DNA of 64,000 bases from an uncultured Prevotella sp. (GTDB taxonomy: Bacteria; Bacteroidota; Bacteroidia; Bacteroidales; Bacteroidaceae). Where the stretch lies: positions 1-64,000 of the forward strand of contig ONKL01000004.1 of assembly GCA_900318395.1 (NCBI GenBank). The letters run 5' to 3'. Of this stretch, positions 49,206 through 57,588 are shown piece after piece; within the stretch, counting starts at the first letter, position 1; each line of letters begins with the position of its first letter. The notes under the pieces were generated by a model. That model had not been told where the DNA came from, ran no database searches, and saw only the letters and a list, made by a program, of their open reading frames with translations. Made by a program: the position numbers and the translations under genes.

Positions 49206-51248
49206 TCACCAGCGGATAATATGGCTGGAACTGGTATTATTGCTGTAATACCAATTAGTGGCAGTATGCTGGTTATTGGCCCATGCACTGAATAGCAAAT
49301 AAGCTAATCCAATGTTTGATCCTTCTCTTGGCCAGAACCATTTACCCTCGTTGTCGCCGTTGATGGCTATAAAGAGCGGTGCTTCGTTGTTGCCTTTTTG
49401 AATATAGGTGTCAATTTCACCACCGTTGCTATTTTGTACTTGTAGTGAGAATGGCAGTCTGCCCAGGTCGATGTTATCGCTTGTAAATTGCAAATCCCCT
49501 AAGCGTCGAGGCTGGCGTGTGTATGAAGAAGTGTTTATGGCACTCTTTGTCGCAATACCCATTGCCAGATGGGCTTCAGTGCCAAATTCTTCATTGTTGT
49601 AGAATACTGAAATACTCATATCGCTGCCAATGGCAACAACGTCTACGGAAGATGTAAATGTCCCGTCGCCATTATCCTGAGGTGTATTTACGCGAAGAAC
49701 CAAGTCGTTGTAGTCGAAATCCCGAATGGAATTGCTACCACGGAATTCGAAGCAATAGAACATACAACTGTTCTCAGGAATTGTAGGGTCTTCCATTCCG
49801 AAAAAGCAAGTCTTTCGGTCGGAACTGATTCCATCACCGCCACCGTTAATCCATGTTCCAATCAGTTCGGAACCTTGGAAAGAGGTGGGCAGCAACAGTT
49901 GTATATGGTCAAGCATAAATGTATTTGCATTTCCTGCAGTTGTCGTGCATAGGTTGCAGCCATTTGCCCTAAAGAGCGCATTGCTCTTATAGTTGCTGCC
50001 TGATGGTCCCCAAACGCCGTAGTTATTAATGGCGATGGAGCCGCTGCAATTCAAGTAAGCGCTGTTTCCCATATAAAGCACAGTGTTTGAAGATCCGTCG
50101 CCTTGCAATGATACAGAGCTGCACGTGATGATGCTGCCGTCGTCCATGCGAGAGGCACCACTGAGTGTCAGCGTGTTAGTAACACCAATAGTTCCTGCAT
50201 TGAGAATACTCAGGGCAGAGCCGCTGGTCTGTGAAACACCTGCTGTCGCATAGTTAATAAACTGGCCTTCATCACCTTTGTTGTTGGGCTCGCCTCTGAG
50301 TGTATTCGAGCCAATGTTACCAGCATTGTAGAGTGTACCTCCCGTTAAGAGTATTTCTTTCACGGAAATAGAGCCTCCATTATAGAAGCTGCTGGCATCG
50401 GCTGTGGCTTCGACAGTGCCACCACCAGCAATCTCACCGCCAGGCAAGACGATGATTGCACCAGTGGCAGATGTACCGTCCTGACCACCATTGGAAAGTT
50501 TGAAACCTTCTGGAATCACAACCTTTCCGCCTTTGCCTACCACCAAAACATTGCTCTTCACAAAATGCTGGTCGAAGGTTAGATTCCATGTGCCTGTCAC
50601 ATAGACGGAGAGGTTGGTATGACTATTCAGAGCAGGGAGAATACCTGTATATTCCTTGTCGATGAGAATATGCAACTCCTTATCGCTTGGTGCTTCGGGA
50701 TCAATATTGTCTGGTGTCACCAAGTCGCCTGATGTATACATAGAGGTACTTGGCACGTTAATGGATGGTACGCTCCAATTGTTGCCAATAGTGGGAGCTG
50801 GCTCTGCTGATTCACTACTAAACTTGCCACTAAAATTAATTTCAGAACCGTTTACTGGTAGGCAAATGGCCTGGCCTTCAGGTGAATAGCAGGCTGCATA
50901 GATAGTGGAGACATTATCTGGAACAGAAATAGTGACAGTTTTTGTTTCACCTGTAGCGAGGCTGGTCATTCCAATATATTGAGCATCGGCATTGACTGCA
51001 GGATTGATAGAAAAGAAATAGACGGTGTAGTCGATGCCAGCATCGAGGTTGACGCTAACAGTGATTGACTTGTTTGAAGCGGTACTCCAAGTCTGATTGG
51101 GGTCTATGCTCTGCCCGCCCATCACCAAAGCGACAAAGTTTTCTGTTAATTCTTCTTGAGCGGATGAATCTTTCTTCGTACAGCAGGTTGCGATGAAGCA
51201 AACAAAAAGGGCAACCATGATTCCAATGAAGCACTTCTTTCTCATCAT
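49206..51248 (-). CDS. LruC-domain lipoprotein with beta-helix-like region
   Basis: A 680-residue lipoprotein (lipobox FIATCC). The motif IDPNQTWSTASNKSITVSVN is at about 47-66. Residues about 190-460 carry N/G-rich beta-helix-like repeats (GGKVVIPEGFKLSNGGQ, IVLPGGEIAGGGTV, FYNGGSISVKEILLTGGTLYNAGNIG). The C-terminal block has RDFDYNDLVLRVNTP at about 509-523. It begins 25 bases after a tRNA-Met on the same strand, and no other promoter box was found, so the two may share a transcript. Convergent with the 431-residue gene. Function unknown. Confidence 0.8.
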   Translation of the reverse strand: MMRKKCFIGIMVALFVCFIATCCTKKDSSAQEELTENFVALVMGGQSIDPNQTWSTASNKSITVSVNLDAGIDYTVYFFSINPAVNADAQYIGMTSLATGETKTVTISVPDNVSTIYAACYSPEGQAICLPVNGSEINFSGKFSSESAEPAPTIGNNWSVPSINVPSTSMYTSGDLVTPDNIDPEAPSDKELHILIDKEYTGILPALNSHTNLSVYVTGTWNLTFDQHFVKSNVLVVGKGGKVVIPEGFKLSNGGQDGTSATGAIIVLPGGEIAGGGTVEATADASSFYNGGSISVKEILLTGGTLYNAGNIGSNTLRGEPNNKGDEGQFINYATAGVSQTSGSALSILNAGTIGVTNTLTLSGASRMDDGSIITCSSVSLQGDGSSNTVLYMGNSAYLNCSGSIAINNYGVWGPSGSNYKSNALFRANGCNLCTTTAGNANTFMLDHIQLLLPTSFQGSELIGTWINGGGDGISSDRKTCFFGMEDPTIPENSCMFYCFEFRGSNSIRDFDYNDLVLRVNTPQDNGDGTFTSSVDVVAIGSDMSISVFYNNEEFGTEAHLAMGIATKSAINTSSYTRQPRRLGDLQFTSDNIDLGRLPFSLQVQNSNGGEIDTYIQKGNNEAPLFIAINGDNEGKWFWPREGSNIGLAYLLFSAWANNQHTATNWYYSNNTSSSHIIRW

Positions 51249-51273
51249 AAAGCGGAATGGATTAAAGTAGAAG

Positions 51274-51347
51274 TGGACCAGCCTGGGCTTGAACCAGGGA
51301 CCTCCAGATTATGAGTCTGTTGCTCTAACCAACTGAGCTACAAGTCC
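51274..51347 (-). tRNA. tRNA-Met (anticodon CAT)
   Basis: A 74-base cloverleaf on the minus strand. The acceptor arms are GGACTTG and CTGGTCC with discriminator A and one U-U mismatch at pair 6. The D arm is AGCTCAGTTGGTTAGAGC, the anticodon stem-loop CAGA-CTCATAA-TCTG, and the T arm CCTGGTTCAAGCCCAGG. The anticodon is CAT. CCA is not encoded. It is elongator Met by overall form, although an Ile tRNA with modified C34 cannot be excluded by eye. Confidence 0.92.
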
Positions 51348-51360
51348 GTGATTTGGGTTG

Positions 51361-51368
51361 CAAAGTTA
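51361..51368 (-). promoter_or_regulatory. -7 box TAACTTTG for the tRNA
   Basis: Minus-strand perfect TAnnTTTG match 13 bases before the tRNA 5' end. It is the only visible promoter for the downstream 680-residue lipoprotein gene as well. Confidence 0.68.
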
Positions 51369-51421
51369 AGGCTTTTTTATTAAATATCCAAATTTTTTTT
51401 GCGGAAATAAGCAAAAATGCT

Positions 51422-51429
51422 TAACTTTG
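51422..51429 (+). promoter_or_regulatory. -7 box TAACTTTG for ribF
   Basis: A perfect TAnnTTTG match 7 bases before the ribF ATG, implying a leaderless or nearly leaderless mRNA. Confidence 0.65.
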
Positions 51430-51436
51430 CGGCCTC

Positions 51437-52372
51437 ATGGAGACAATTTGTATCAATAATGGCGATATCAGGCTCCCCAAATGTGTGGCAACGCTCGGTG
51501 TGTTCGATGGTGTTCACAAGGGGCATCAGCATCTGATTGGTATGGTTGCTGAGCAGGCTCGCGTGTCTGGCCTCCGTTCGGTAGTCGTGACTTTCGACCG
51601 TTCTCCGAGGCAGGTGCTCGATGCTTCGTTCCATCCTCAGTTGCTGACGACGTTGGAGGAGAAACGGGATATCATCAGCCAGATGGGCGTCGATTATCTT
51701 GTGGTTCTGCCTTTTACCAAGGAACTGGCTGCGCTGACGGCTCGCGAGTTTATGCAGCAGATTTTGCATAAGCAGTTGAATGCCGCTGTGCTGATTACGG
51801 GCTATGATAATCGTTTCGGACATCATCGCGAGGAAGGTTTCGACGATTACGTGCGCTATGGCGAGGAGATGGGTATGCAGGTGATGAGAGGCGATGCGGA
51901 GCTGATGACTGATGGCAAAGAGGCTGTCAGCTCGTCGATTATCCGCCAATTGCTCTTGGAAGGTCATGTCGAACTGATGCCGCAGTGCCTGACACGTCTG
52001 TATCAGCTCTCGGGCAAGGTGATGCCTGGTGAGCATATCGGCCACAGCTTGGGATTTCCTACGGCCAATCTGGAGTTGCCCTGTAGCGACAAACTGATTC
52101 CCGCCCCAGGTGTCTATGCCGTATGGGCGATGCTTGAGAAGGATCGGCAGCAGCGGGCTGCTATGATGAATATAGGTACGCGCCCAACGTTTGAGGGCAA
52201 GGGGCAGACGCTGGAGGTGAATATCCTCGACTTCGATGGTGACCTCTATGGGCAGGAGGTAGATATCGCCTTCGTTGCTCGTCTGCGTGAGGAACGTCGT
52301 TTCGATTCGCCTGAAGCACTTGTGGCTCAGTTGCAGGAAGATAAAAAACAGGTAAAAGACATATTAGGATGA
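51437..52372 (+). CDS. ribF: Bifunctional riboflavin kinase/FAD synthetase RibF
   Basis: Makes FMN and FAD from riboflavin and ATP. The N-terminal nucleotidyltransferase domain has LGVFDGVHKGHQHLI (HxGH-type site) and later ISSSIIRQLL-like AVSSSIIRQLLLEG. The C-terminal riboflavin kinase domain has the PTAN motif in GHSLGFPTANLELP. The 311-residue length is standard. Its stop overlaps the start of the protease gene by 4 bases (ATGA), so the two are co-translated. Confidence 0.95.
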   Translation: METICINNGDIRLPKCVATLGVFDGVHKGHQHLIGMVAEQARVSGLRSVVVTFDRSPRQVLDASFHPQLLTTLEEKRDIISQMGVDYLVVLPFTKELAALTAREFMQQILHKQLNAAVLITGYDNRFGHHREEGFDDYVRYGEEMGMQVMRGDAELMTDGKEAVSSSIIRQLLLEGHVELMPQCLTRLYQLSGKVMPGEHIGHSLGFPTANLELPCSDKLIPAPGVYAVWAMLEKDRQQRAAMMNIGTRPTFEGKGQTLEVNILDFDGDLYGQEVDIAFVARLREERRFDSPEALVAQLQEDKKQVKDILG

Positions 52373-53127
52373 AGAATGCATTGATTTATACGGTGGTGTT
52401 TGCTGCGATACAGGCATTTGTCAGTATGGTGGTTCAGGGTGTCTGGCCGTTGGTAATGGGCAAGGATACGCCAATGAACGCTACTGGGATGATTATTATG
52501 ATGGCTGCTTTCAGTGTGATCACGATTGCTGTGTTCCTGATGGCGAAATGGAGCGAGGCTTCGCGCGACTGGATGCAGACGCGCCCTTGGTTCGTGCTGT
52601 TTTGGTGTGTACTGGCTGCACTGGGCGCCCTTATCCCTTCTACATGGCTTCAGGAGCAGATGCCTGCTCTGCCTAATTGGGTAGAAGATGAATATGAGAT
52701 GATTCTGAAGGATCGTTGGGGATATCTGGTCGTAGGCCTGTTGGCTCCCTTGGCTGAAGAGCTGGTGTTCAGAGGCGCTGTGCTGAGGGCTCTGCTCCGT
52801 TGGAACAGTCGTCATTGGGTGGGTATCTCTATCTCGGCACTGCTCTTTGCCCTTATTCACATGAACCCAGCCCAGATGCCGCATGCTTTTCTGATTGGTC
52901 TGTTGTTGGGTTGGATGTATTATCGTACGGATAGTATCGTGCCTGGTGTGGTATATCACTGGGTGAATAATACGGTGGCCTACGTGCTATTCAACCTCTA
53001 TCCTGATCCTGACTTGACGCTGATGGATCTTTTTGGTTCGCAGCAGCGTGTGCTGATGGCACTGGGATTCTCGCTGTGTATCTTCCTTCCTGCCTTGTTC
53101 CAGTTGAACCTGAGATTGAAGAAATAG
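52369..53127 (+). CDS. CPBP-family intramembrane metalloprotease (CAAX protease-like)
   Basis: A 252-residue membrane protein of the Abi/CPBP group with about six to eight helices. The glutamate motif EELVFRGAVLRALL (about 128-141) and the histidines in ALIHMNPAQMPHA and VVYHWVNNT form the expected metal site. Substrates of bacterial members are mostly unknown. It overlaps ribF by 4 bases and is followed by an intrinsic terminator, so ribF and this gene make a two-gene operon. Confidence 0.88.
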   Translation: MKNALIYTVVFAAIQAFVSMVVQGVWPLVMGKDTPMNATGMIIMMAAFSVITIAVFLMAKWSEASRDWMQTRPWFVLFWCVLAALGALIPSTWLQEQMPALPNWVEDEYEMILKDRWGYLVVGLLAPLAEELVFRGAVLRALLRWNSRHWVGISISALLFALIHMNPAQMPHAFLIGLLLGWMYYRTDSIVPGVVYHWVNNTVAYVLFNLYPDPDLTLMDLFGSQQRVLMALGFSLCIFLPALFQLNLRLKK

Positions 53128-53149
53128 TCGCAGGAATGGGAAATAAACG

Positions 53150-53191
53150 GGGCTGCTCACCGGTGTGTTACGGAGGCAGCCCTTTCTTTTT
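53150..53191 (+). terminator. Intrinsic terminator of the ribF operon
   Basis: Arms GGGCTGC and GCAGCCC around a 19-base loop, followed by TTTCTTTTTG, 22 bases after the protease stop. Confidence 0.85.
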
Positions 53192-53288
53192 GCGTTAGTA
53201 CTTTACTGAAAAATTTGAGAGAATGAAACTTCACAGTTTCTTCGTTGTGTTTTTAAAAAAATGATTATTATAAAGAAAGCATAGAAAA

Positions 53289-53753
53289 TTATTCTAAATA
53301 AGTAGATGTTTCGGAGGTCGAGACCTTCGTACTGTCAGCCACATTCTCTGCCTGGATAACACCAAGCGTGTTCACGGAGTCTGTGGTCTGCTGATGGAAC
53401 TTGGCATAGGCATCTTTAGGATCTTCCCAGCCGTAGTTCCAGGGAGCCTGGGCAGCATTGCCCAGCGTCAGAACAATAGCCACAATGGCTGCAGCCTTGA
53501 AGAGCGGCATCAAGCGACTCGTCAGTGTGACGGTCTTGGCTGTGGGCTGCGTCTTCTCCAGGATGCGTGCATCGAAATCATCACCCAGGACATCCTCTTT
53601 CTGGAGCTCATAGGTGAACAGCGCCTTATACTTCAGCAATTCAGCAGGAACATTCTCCTGGCTGAAGAAGGCGCGCAGAATAGCTTCTTCCTGAAGAGTG
53701 GTCTCGCACTCCCAGTAACGCTCTAATAGTTGTTCGATATATTTATAATCCAT
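53289..53753 (-). CDS. Small single-pass membrane protein beside an ECF sigma factor
   Basis: A 154-residue protein starting MDYKYIEQLLERYWECETTLQEEAILRAFF. It has one membrane segment at about 78-96 (LFKAAAIVAIVLTLGNAA) and a serine/threonine-rich tail. The start at 53753 overlaps the sigma gene by 11 bases, so the two are co-translated. Position and layout suggest an anti-sigma or sigma-modulating partner, and this layout is common in Bacteroidales, but no defined anti-sigma domain is visible. The longer TTG start at 53768 seems less likely. Confidence 0.75.
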   Translation of the reverse strand: MDYKYIEQLLERYWECETTLQEEAILRAFFSQENVPAELLKYKALFTYELQKEDVLGDDFDARILEKTQPTAKTVTLTSRLMPLFKAAAIVAIVLTLGNAAQAPWNYGWEDPKDAYAKFHQQTTDSVNTLGVIQAENVADSTKVSTSETSTYLE

Positions 53754-54261
53754 ATTTCTCTGTTTCAAAATACTTTTGTCGAATCACCTGTCGGGCTCTG
53801 AAGATATTGATCTTCACCTGGTCCTCACTGATGTTCATGATGGCGGCAATTTCCTTATAGCTCTTGCCCTCAAAGTCTCTGAGCTGCATCACGCTTCGCT
53901 GTTTCTCGGGCAGCCCATTGATGAGGCGGCGTATCAGGGCGATTCTGTCCTGCTGCATGGCCTGTTCCTCAGGATTGGATGAGTAGCTGTGGTCGGGCGC
54001 TTCGTTATCGGCCTCTTCCAGGCTTTGGTTCTGGTTCTCCATCTTCCGCATCTTGTCGAGAGAGAGATTGCGGCAGATGGTCAGACAGAAGGAGTCGATG
54101 GATTCGATCGTATCCCATTGGTCTCGTCTGTTCCAGACTTTTATCAGTGTTTCTTGTACGATATCCTCAGCCTCAGCTGGGTTGAGGGTGATGCGGAGTG
54201 CAAGCCTGTATAGCTCGTTCTTCAGTGGTAGGACATCGTTCCGGAAACTGATTTCTTTCAT
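53743..54261 (-). CDS. ECF-type RNA polymerase sigma factor
   Basis: A 172-residue sigma-70 family factor. Region 2 is at about 12-80 (LYRLALRITLNPAEAEDIVQETLIKVWNRRDQW, FCLTICRNLSLDKMRK). A short acidic linker follows, then region 4 at about 115-165 (LPEKQRSVMQLRDFEGKSYKEIAAIMNISEDQVKINIFRARQVIRQKY). It is followed by an overlapping membrane protein gene, its probable regulator. It lies 58 bases after argB; no clear TAnnTTTG box precedes it. Confidence 0.92.
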   Translation of the reverse strand: MKEISFRNDVLPLKNELYRLALRITLNPAEAEDIVQETLIKVWNRRDQWDTIESIDSFCLTICRNLSLDKMRKMENQNQSLEEADNEAPDHSYSSNPEEQAMQQDRIALIRRLINGLPEKQRSVMQLRDFEGKSYKEIAAIMNISEDQVKINIFRARQVIRQKYFETEKYGL

Positions 54262-54319
54262 CCTCTCTTCTTATATGACGATTGAGAAACGCAAAAGTTA
54301 CAGAAAAAGAATTATTTTT

Positions 54320-55093
54320 TTATTTGATGATGGTTCCGGCTTTTCCGTCGATGGCTGTGGCGAGTGTGATAATCACTTCCTTGACGCCTGCGTCGATGGC
54401 TGCGAGGGCATTCTCGATCTTAGGGAGCATGCCGCCGCTGATGGTACCGTCATCCTTATATTTAATAAAGTCCGCGCGCGTGATGGTGGGAATAACAGAG
54501 TCGTCGTCATCAGGATTGCGGAGTACACCTTTCTTTTCGAAACTGAAAATGAGGGTCACGTCATAAAAACCTGCCAGGGCTTTGGCTGTCTCACTGGCAA
54601 TGGTATCGGCATTGGTGTTGAGGATATTCCCTTGGCCGTCATGGGTCAATGGCGCCATCACAGGAGTGATGCCTTCCTCAATCAGTTTGCTGAGCATCTG
54701 GCCATTCGCCTTGTCGACATCGCCAACGAAGCCAAAGTCGATACCGTCCTTGAGAGGACGCTTGTGGCTGCGGATAACGTCCATATCGGCACCTGTGAGG
54801 CCTAACGCATTCACACCGCTGGCCTGAAGACGGGCCACAAGGTTCTTATTGACTAGTCCGCCATAGACCATTGTGACTACATTGAGCATGTCGGCATCAG
54901 TGATACGACGGCCGTTCACCATCTTCGACTCGATGCCAAGGCTCTCGGCTACCTTAGTGGCTTTGCGGCCTCCACCATGAACCAGCACTTTCTTGCCCTC
55001 AATGGCACTGAAGTCCTTGAGCAGTTGTGAGAGTTGGGCCTCGTCTTCGACGATGGCCCCGCCCACTTTGACTATAGTCAGCTTTTCTTTCAT
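54320..55093 (-). CDS. argB: N-acetylglutamate/N-succinylglutamate kinase
   Basis: Second enzyme of arginine synthesis, 257 residues, amino-acid-kinase fold. The phosphate loop is KVGGAIVEDEAQL, the glycine-rich segment VLVHGGGRKATKVAESLG, and the ADP-side block ITTI-type ISGGMLPKIENALAAIDAGVKEVII. Bacteroides relatives are reported to use N-succinyl rather than N-acetyl intermediates in arginine synthesis, so the true substrate may be N-succinylglutamate. It is downstream of speA; the 52-base gap is filled by a decamer repeat. Confidence 0.9.
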   Translation of the reverse strand: MKEKLTIVKVGGAIVEDEAQLSQLLKDFSAIEGKKVLVHGGGRKATKVAESLGIESKMVNGRRITDADMLNVVTMVYGGLVNKNLVARLQASGVNALGLTGADMDVIRSHKRPLKDGIDFGFVGDVDKANGQMLSKLIEEGITPVMAPLTHDGQGNILNTNADTIASETAKALAGFYDVTLIFSFEKKGVLRNPDDDDSVIPTITRADFIKYKDDGTISGGMLPKIENALAAIDAGVKEVIITLATAIDGKAGTIIK

Positions 55094-55119
55094 TTTTCTT
55101 CTGTTTTTTTCTGGGCAGG

Positions 55120-55149
55120 CCTAGGCTATCCTAGGTTATCCTAGGCTAT
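55120..55149. repeat. Decamer CCTAGGCTAT repeat, three copies, contains the speA stop
   Basis: Three exact-length 10-base units (CCTAGGCTAT, CCTAGGTTAT, CCTAGGCTAT), each with a CCTAGG palindrome, fill the speA-argB gap. The stop codon of speA (TAG at 55146-55148) lies inside the last unit. Confidence 0.85.
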
Positions 55150-57038
55150 TCCAGATAGGTATAGCCGTAGAGCCCTGAGCGATAGTTCGAGAGGAACTCC
55201 TTGCCCTCTTCGAGCGAGATCTTACCCTGCTTCACACTCTTGGCCACCCATACTTCGAGCTGGCGAACCAGCTTCTTGGGATTATACTGTACGTATTCGA
55301 GCACTTCCTCTACCGTCTCACCGTCGATAATCTGGTCGATGTGGTAGGTACCGTCTTTCTCTGAGATATGTACGGCGTTGGTGTCGCCGAAGAGATTGTG
55401 CATATCGCCCAGAATCTCCTGATAGGCACCTACAAGGAACACGCCAAGATAATAGGGCTCGTTCTTCTTGAGTGCATGGACGGGCAGCGAGTGAGTGTTA
55501 TGGAGATTGGTGGTGAAATTGGCAATCTTACCATCGCTGTCGCAGGTGATGTCCTGAATGGTAGCATTTCGTGTGGGGCGCTCATCGAGTCGCTGGATGG
55601 GCATGATGGGGAACACCTGATCGATGGCCCATGAGTCGCTGAGGCTCTGGAAGAGCGAGAAGTTACAGAAATACTTGTCTGCCAGGAGCTTGTCGATTTT
55701 CATCAATTCCTCTGGGATATGCTTCAGACTCTTGGCGAGGGCGTGTATCTCGTGACATACGCTCCAGTACATGGCCTCCACCTCGGCACGTGTCTTCAAG
55801 TCGACGATACCATGCGAGAACAGGTCGAGCACCTCCTCGCGGATCTGTTCTGCGTCGTGCCAGTCCTCAAGCACATTGCGAGGCGAGAGGTTGTCCCAGA
55901 TTTCATAGAGATCCTTCACCAGCTGGTGAGAGTTCTCGTCGGGCTCAAACTCCTCAGGCATCTCGGGCAGCGAGGCTGTCTCCAGCACATCGATCACTAA
56001 TACGGAGTGATGGGCAGCCAGTGAGCGTCCGCTCTCGGTGATGATATTGGGGTGGGGGAGGTTATTCTTGTTGGCTGCATCGACGAAGGTGTAGATACAG
56101 TCGTTCACATACTCCTGAATAGAGTAGTTCACAGAACTCTCGCTTGATGGTGAGCGAGTGCCATCGTAATCGACGCCGAGACCGCCTCCGCAATCCACGA
56201 AGTCAACGTTATAGCCCATCTTGTGCAGTTGGATATAGAACTGCGAAGCCTCGCGGAGGGCTGTCTGGATACGGCGTATCTTGGTAATCTGTGAGCCGAT
56301 ATGGAAATGGATCAGGCGCAGACAGTCGCGCATGTCCTTCTTATCCATAAAATCCAGTGCTTCCAATAGTTCCGCACTGGTTAAGCCGAATTTGGAGGCG
56401 TCGCCACCGCTCTCTTCCCATTTGCCAGAACCGGATGAGGCCAGCTTGATGCGGATACCGATATTTGGGCGGATATTCATCTTCTTGGCTTCACGGGCGA
56501 TGATCTCCAGCTCGTTCATCTTCTCAACTACGATGAAGATCTGCTTGCCCATCTTCTGAGCCAGCAGGGCGAGTTCGATATAGCTCTGATCCTTATAGCC
56601 ATTGCAGACGATAATCGAATCACTCTGGCACTGCATGGCAATCACAGCGTGCAACTCTGGTTTTGAGCCTGCCTCAAGGCCTAGGTTAAACTTCCTTCCG
56701 TGGGAGATAATCTCCTCGACGACGGGCTGCATCTGGTTCACCTTGATGGGATAGACCACGTAGTTGTCGCCTTTGTATTCATACTCCTCTGCGGCTTTCT
56801 TAAAGCAGCTCCACGTCTTCTCGATACGGTTGTCGAGAATATCGGGGAAACGGAGCAGTACTGGAGGCACGACATCGCGCAGGGCCAGTTCGTCCATCAC
56901 TTCACGCAGATCTATCTGCGTATTGTTCTTACAAGGAGTGACATAGACATCGCCTTTGTCGTTGATGCCGAAATAGGAAGTGCCCCATCCGTTGATGTTG
57001 TAGAGCTCCTTCGAATCTTCAATGGTCCATTTCTTCAT
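55146..57038 (-). CDS. speA: Biosynthetic arginine decarboxylase
   Basis: PLP enzyme of 630 residues converting arginine to agmatine for polyamine synthesis. The lysine that binds PLP is in NYVVYPIKVNQMQP (about residue 98). Other family blocks are GLEAGSKPELHAVIA, LIHFHIGSQITKIRRIQTA and DCGGGLGVDYDGTRS. The 630-residue length is the usual SpeA length. It sits between aroK and argB on one strand, so synthesis of arginine and its use are partly co-transcribed. The C-terminus ends inside a decamer repeat. Confidence 0.95.
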   Translation of the reverse strand: MKKWTIEDSKELYNINGWGTSYFGINDKGDVYVTPCKNNTQIDLREVMDELALRDVVPPVLLRFPDILDNRIEKTWSCFKKAAEEYEYKGDNYVVYPIKVNQMQPVVEEIISHGRKFNLGLEAGSKPELHAVIAMQCQSDSIIVCNGYKDQSYIELALLAQKMGKQIFIVVEKMNELEIIAREAKKMNIRPNIGIRIKLASSGSGKWEESGGDASKFGLTSAELLEALDFMDKKDMRDCLRLIHFHIGSQITKIRRIQTALREASQFYIQLHKMGYNVDFVDCGGGLGVDYDGTRSPSSESSVNYSIQEYVNDCIYTFVDAANKNNLPHPNIITESGRSLAAHHSVLVIDVLETASLPEMPEEFEPDENSHQLVKDLYEIWDNLSPRNVLEDWHDAEQIREEVLDLFSHGIVDLKTRAEVEAMYWSVCHEIHALAKSLKHIPEELMKIDKLLADKYFCNFSLFQSLSDSWAIDQVFPIMPIQRLDERPTRNATIQDITCDSDGKIANFTTNLHNTHSLPVHALKKNEPYYLGVFLVGAYQEILGDMHNLFGDTNAVHISEKDGTYHIDQIIDGETVEEVLEYVQYNPKKLVRQLEVWVAKSVKQGKISLEEGKEFLSNYRSGLYGYTYLE

Positions 57039-57059
57039 TCTTGCAGTTGTCTAGGTTTA

Positions 57060-57587
57060 TTATACTTTCAGCAGTTCGCGAATCTTCTCGACGCTGATTC
57101 TGATTTTCTCGTAATTGTCAAGCAGACTGACATCCAGGATGTACTTGGCCTTGGTGTAAAAGAGCTCACGCTTCTCCAGCTGCTCGCGGATGAAGGTGAT
57201 CAGCTGCTCTGGCGTCTTGCCTCTCAGCAACGGACGATCGTTCTTGCTCATCACCAGATGCTTGTAGAGCACCTCGGGCTCGGCTTTCAGATAAACCACC
57301 TGTCCCTGCTGGTTCAGATAGTCCATATTGTCGAAGAAGCAGGGTGTTCCACCGCCACAGCTGATGATGACATCCTCGAATTCTGCCACTTCGTGCAGCA
57401 TATTGTACTCGATCTTACGGAATCCTTCCTCACCGCGCTCGGCAAAGATCTGCGCCACCGTCTTGCGCATCCTGCTCTCGATATACCAGTCGAGGTCGTA
57501 GAAGGTGATGCCTAGCTCCTTCGCCAGTGCCTTGCCGACGGTGGTTTTGCCAGCACCCATATAGCCTATCAGGATGATTCGCGTCAT
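57060..57587 (-). CDS. aroK: Shikimate kinase
   Basis: A 175-residue cytoplasmic kinase in the aromatic amino-acid pathway. The Walker A is GYMGAGKTTVGKALA, with the shikimate-binding DLDWYIESR and the GGG motif ISCGGGTPCF. The lid has the arginine of KNDRPLLRGKTPE. Its gene begins 1 base from the topA stop, so it is tightly coupled to topoisomerase. Confidence 0.94.
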   Translation of the reverse strand: MTRIILIGYMGAGKTTVGKALAKELGITFYDLDWYIESRMRKTVAQIFAERGEEGFRKIEYNMLHEVAEFEDVIISCGGGTPCFFDNMDYLNQQGQVVYLKAEPEVLYKHLVMSKNDRPLLRGKTPEQLITFIREQLEKRELFYTKAKYILDVSLLDNYEKIRISVEKIRELLKV

Positions 57588-57588
57588 G

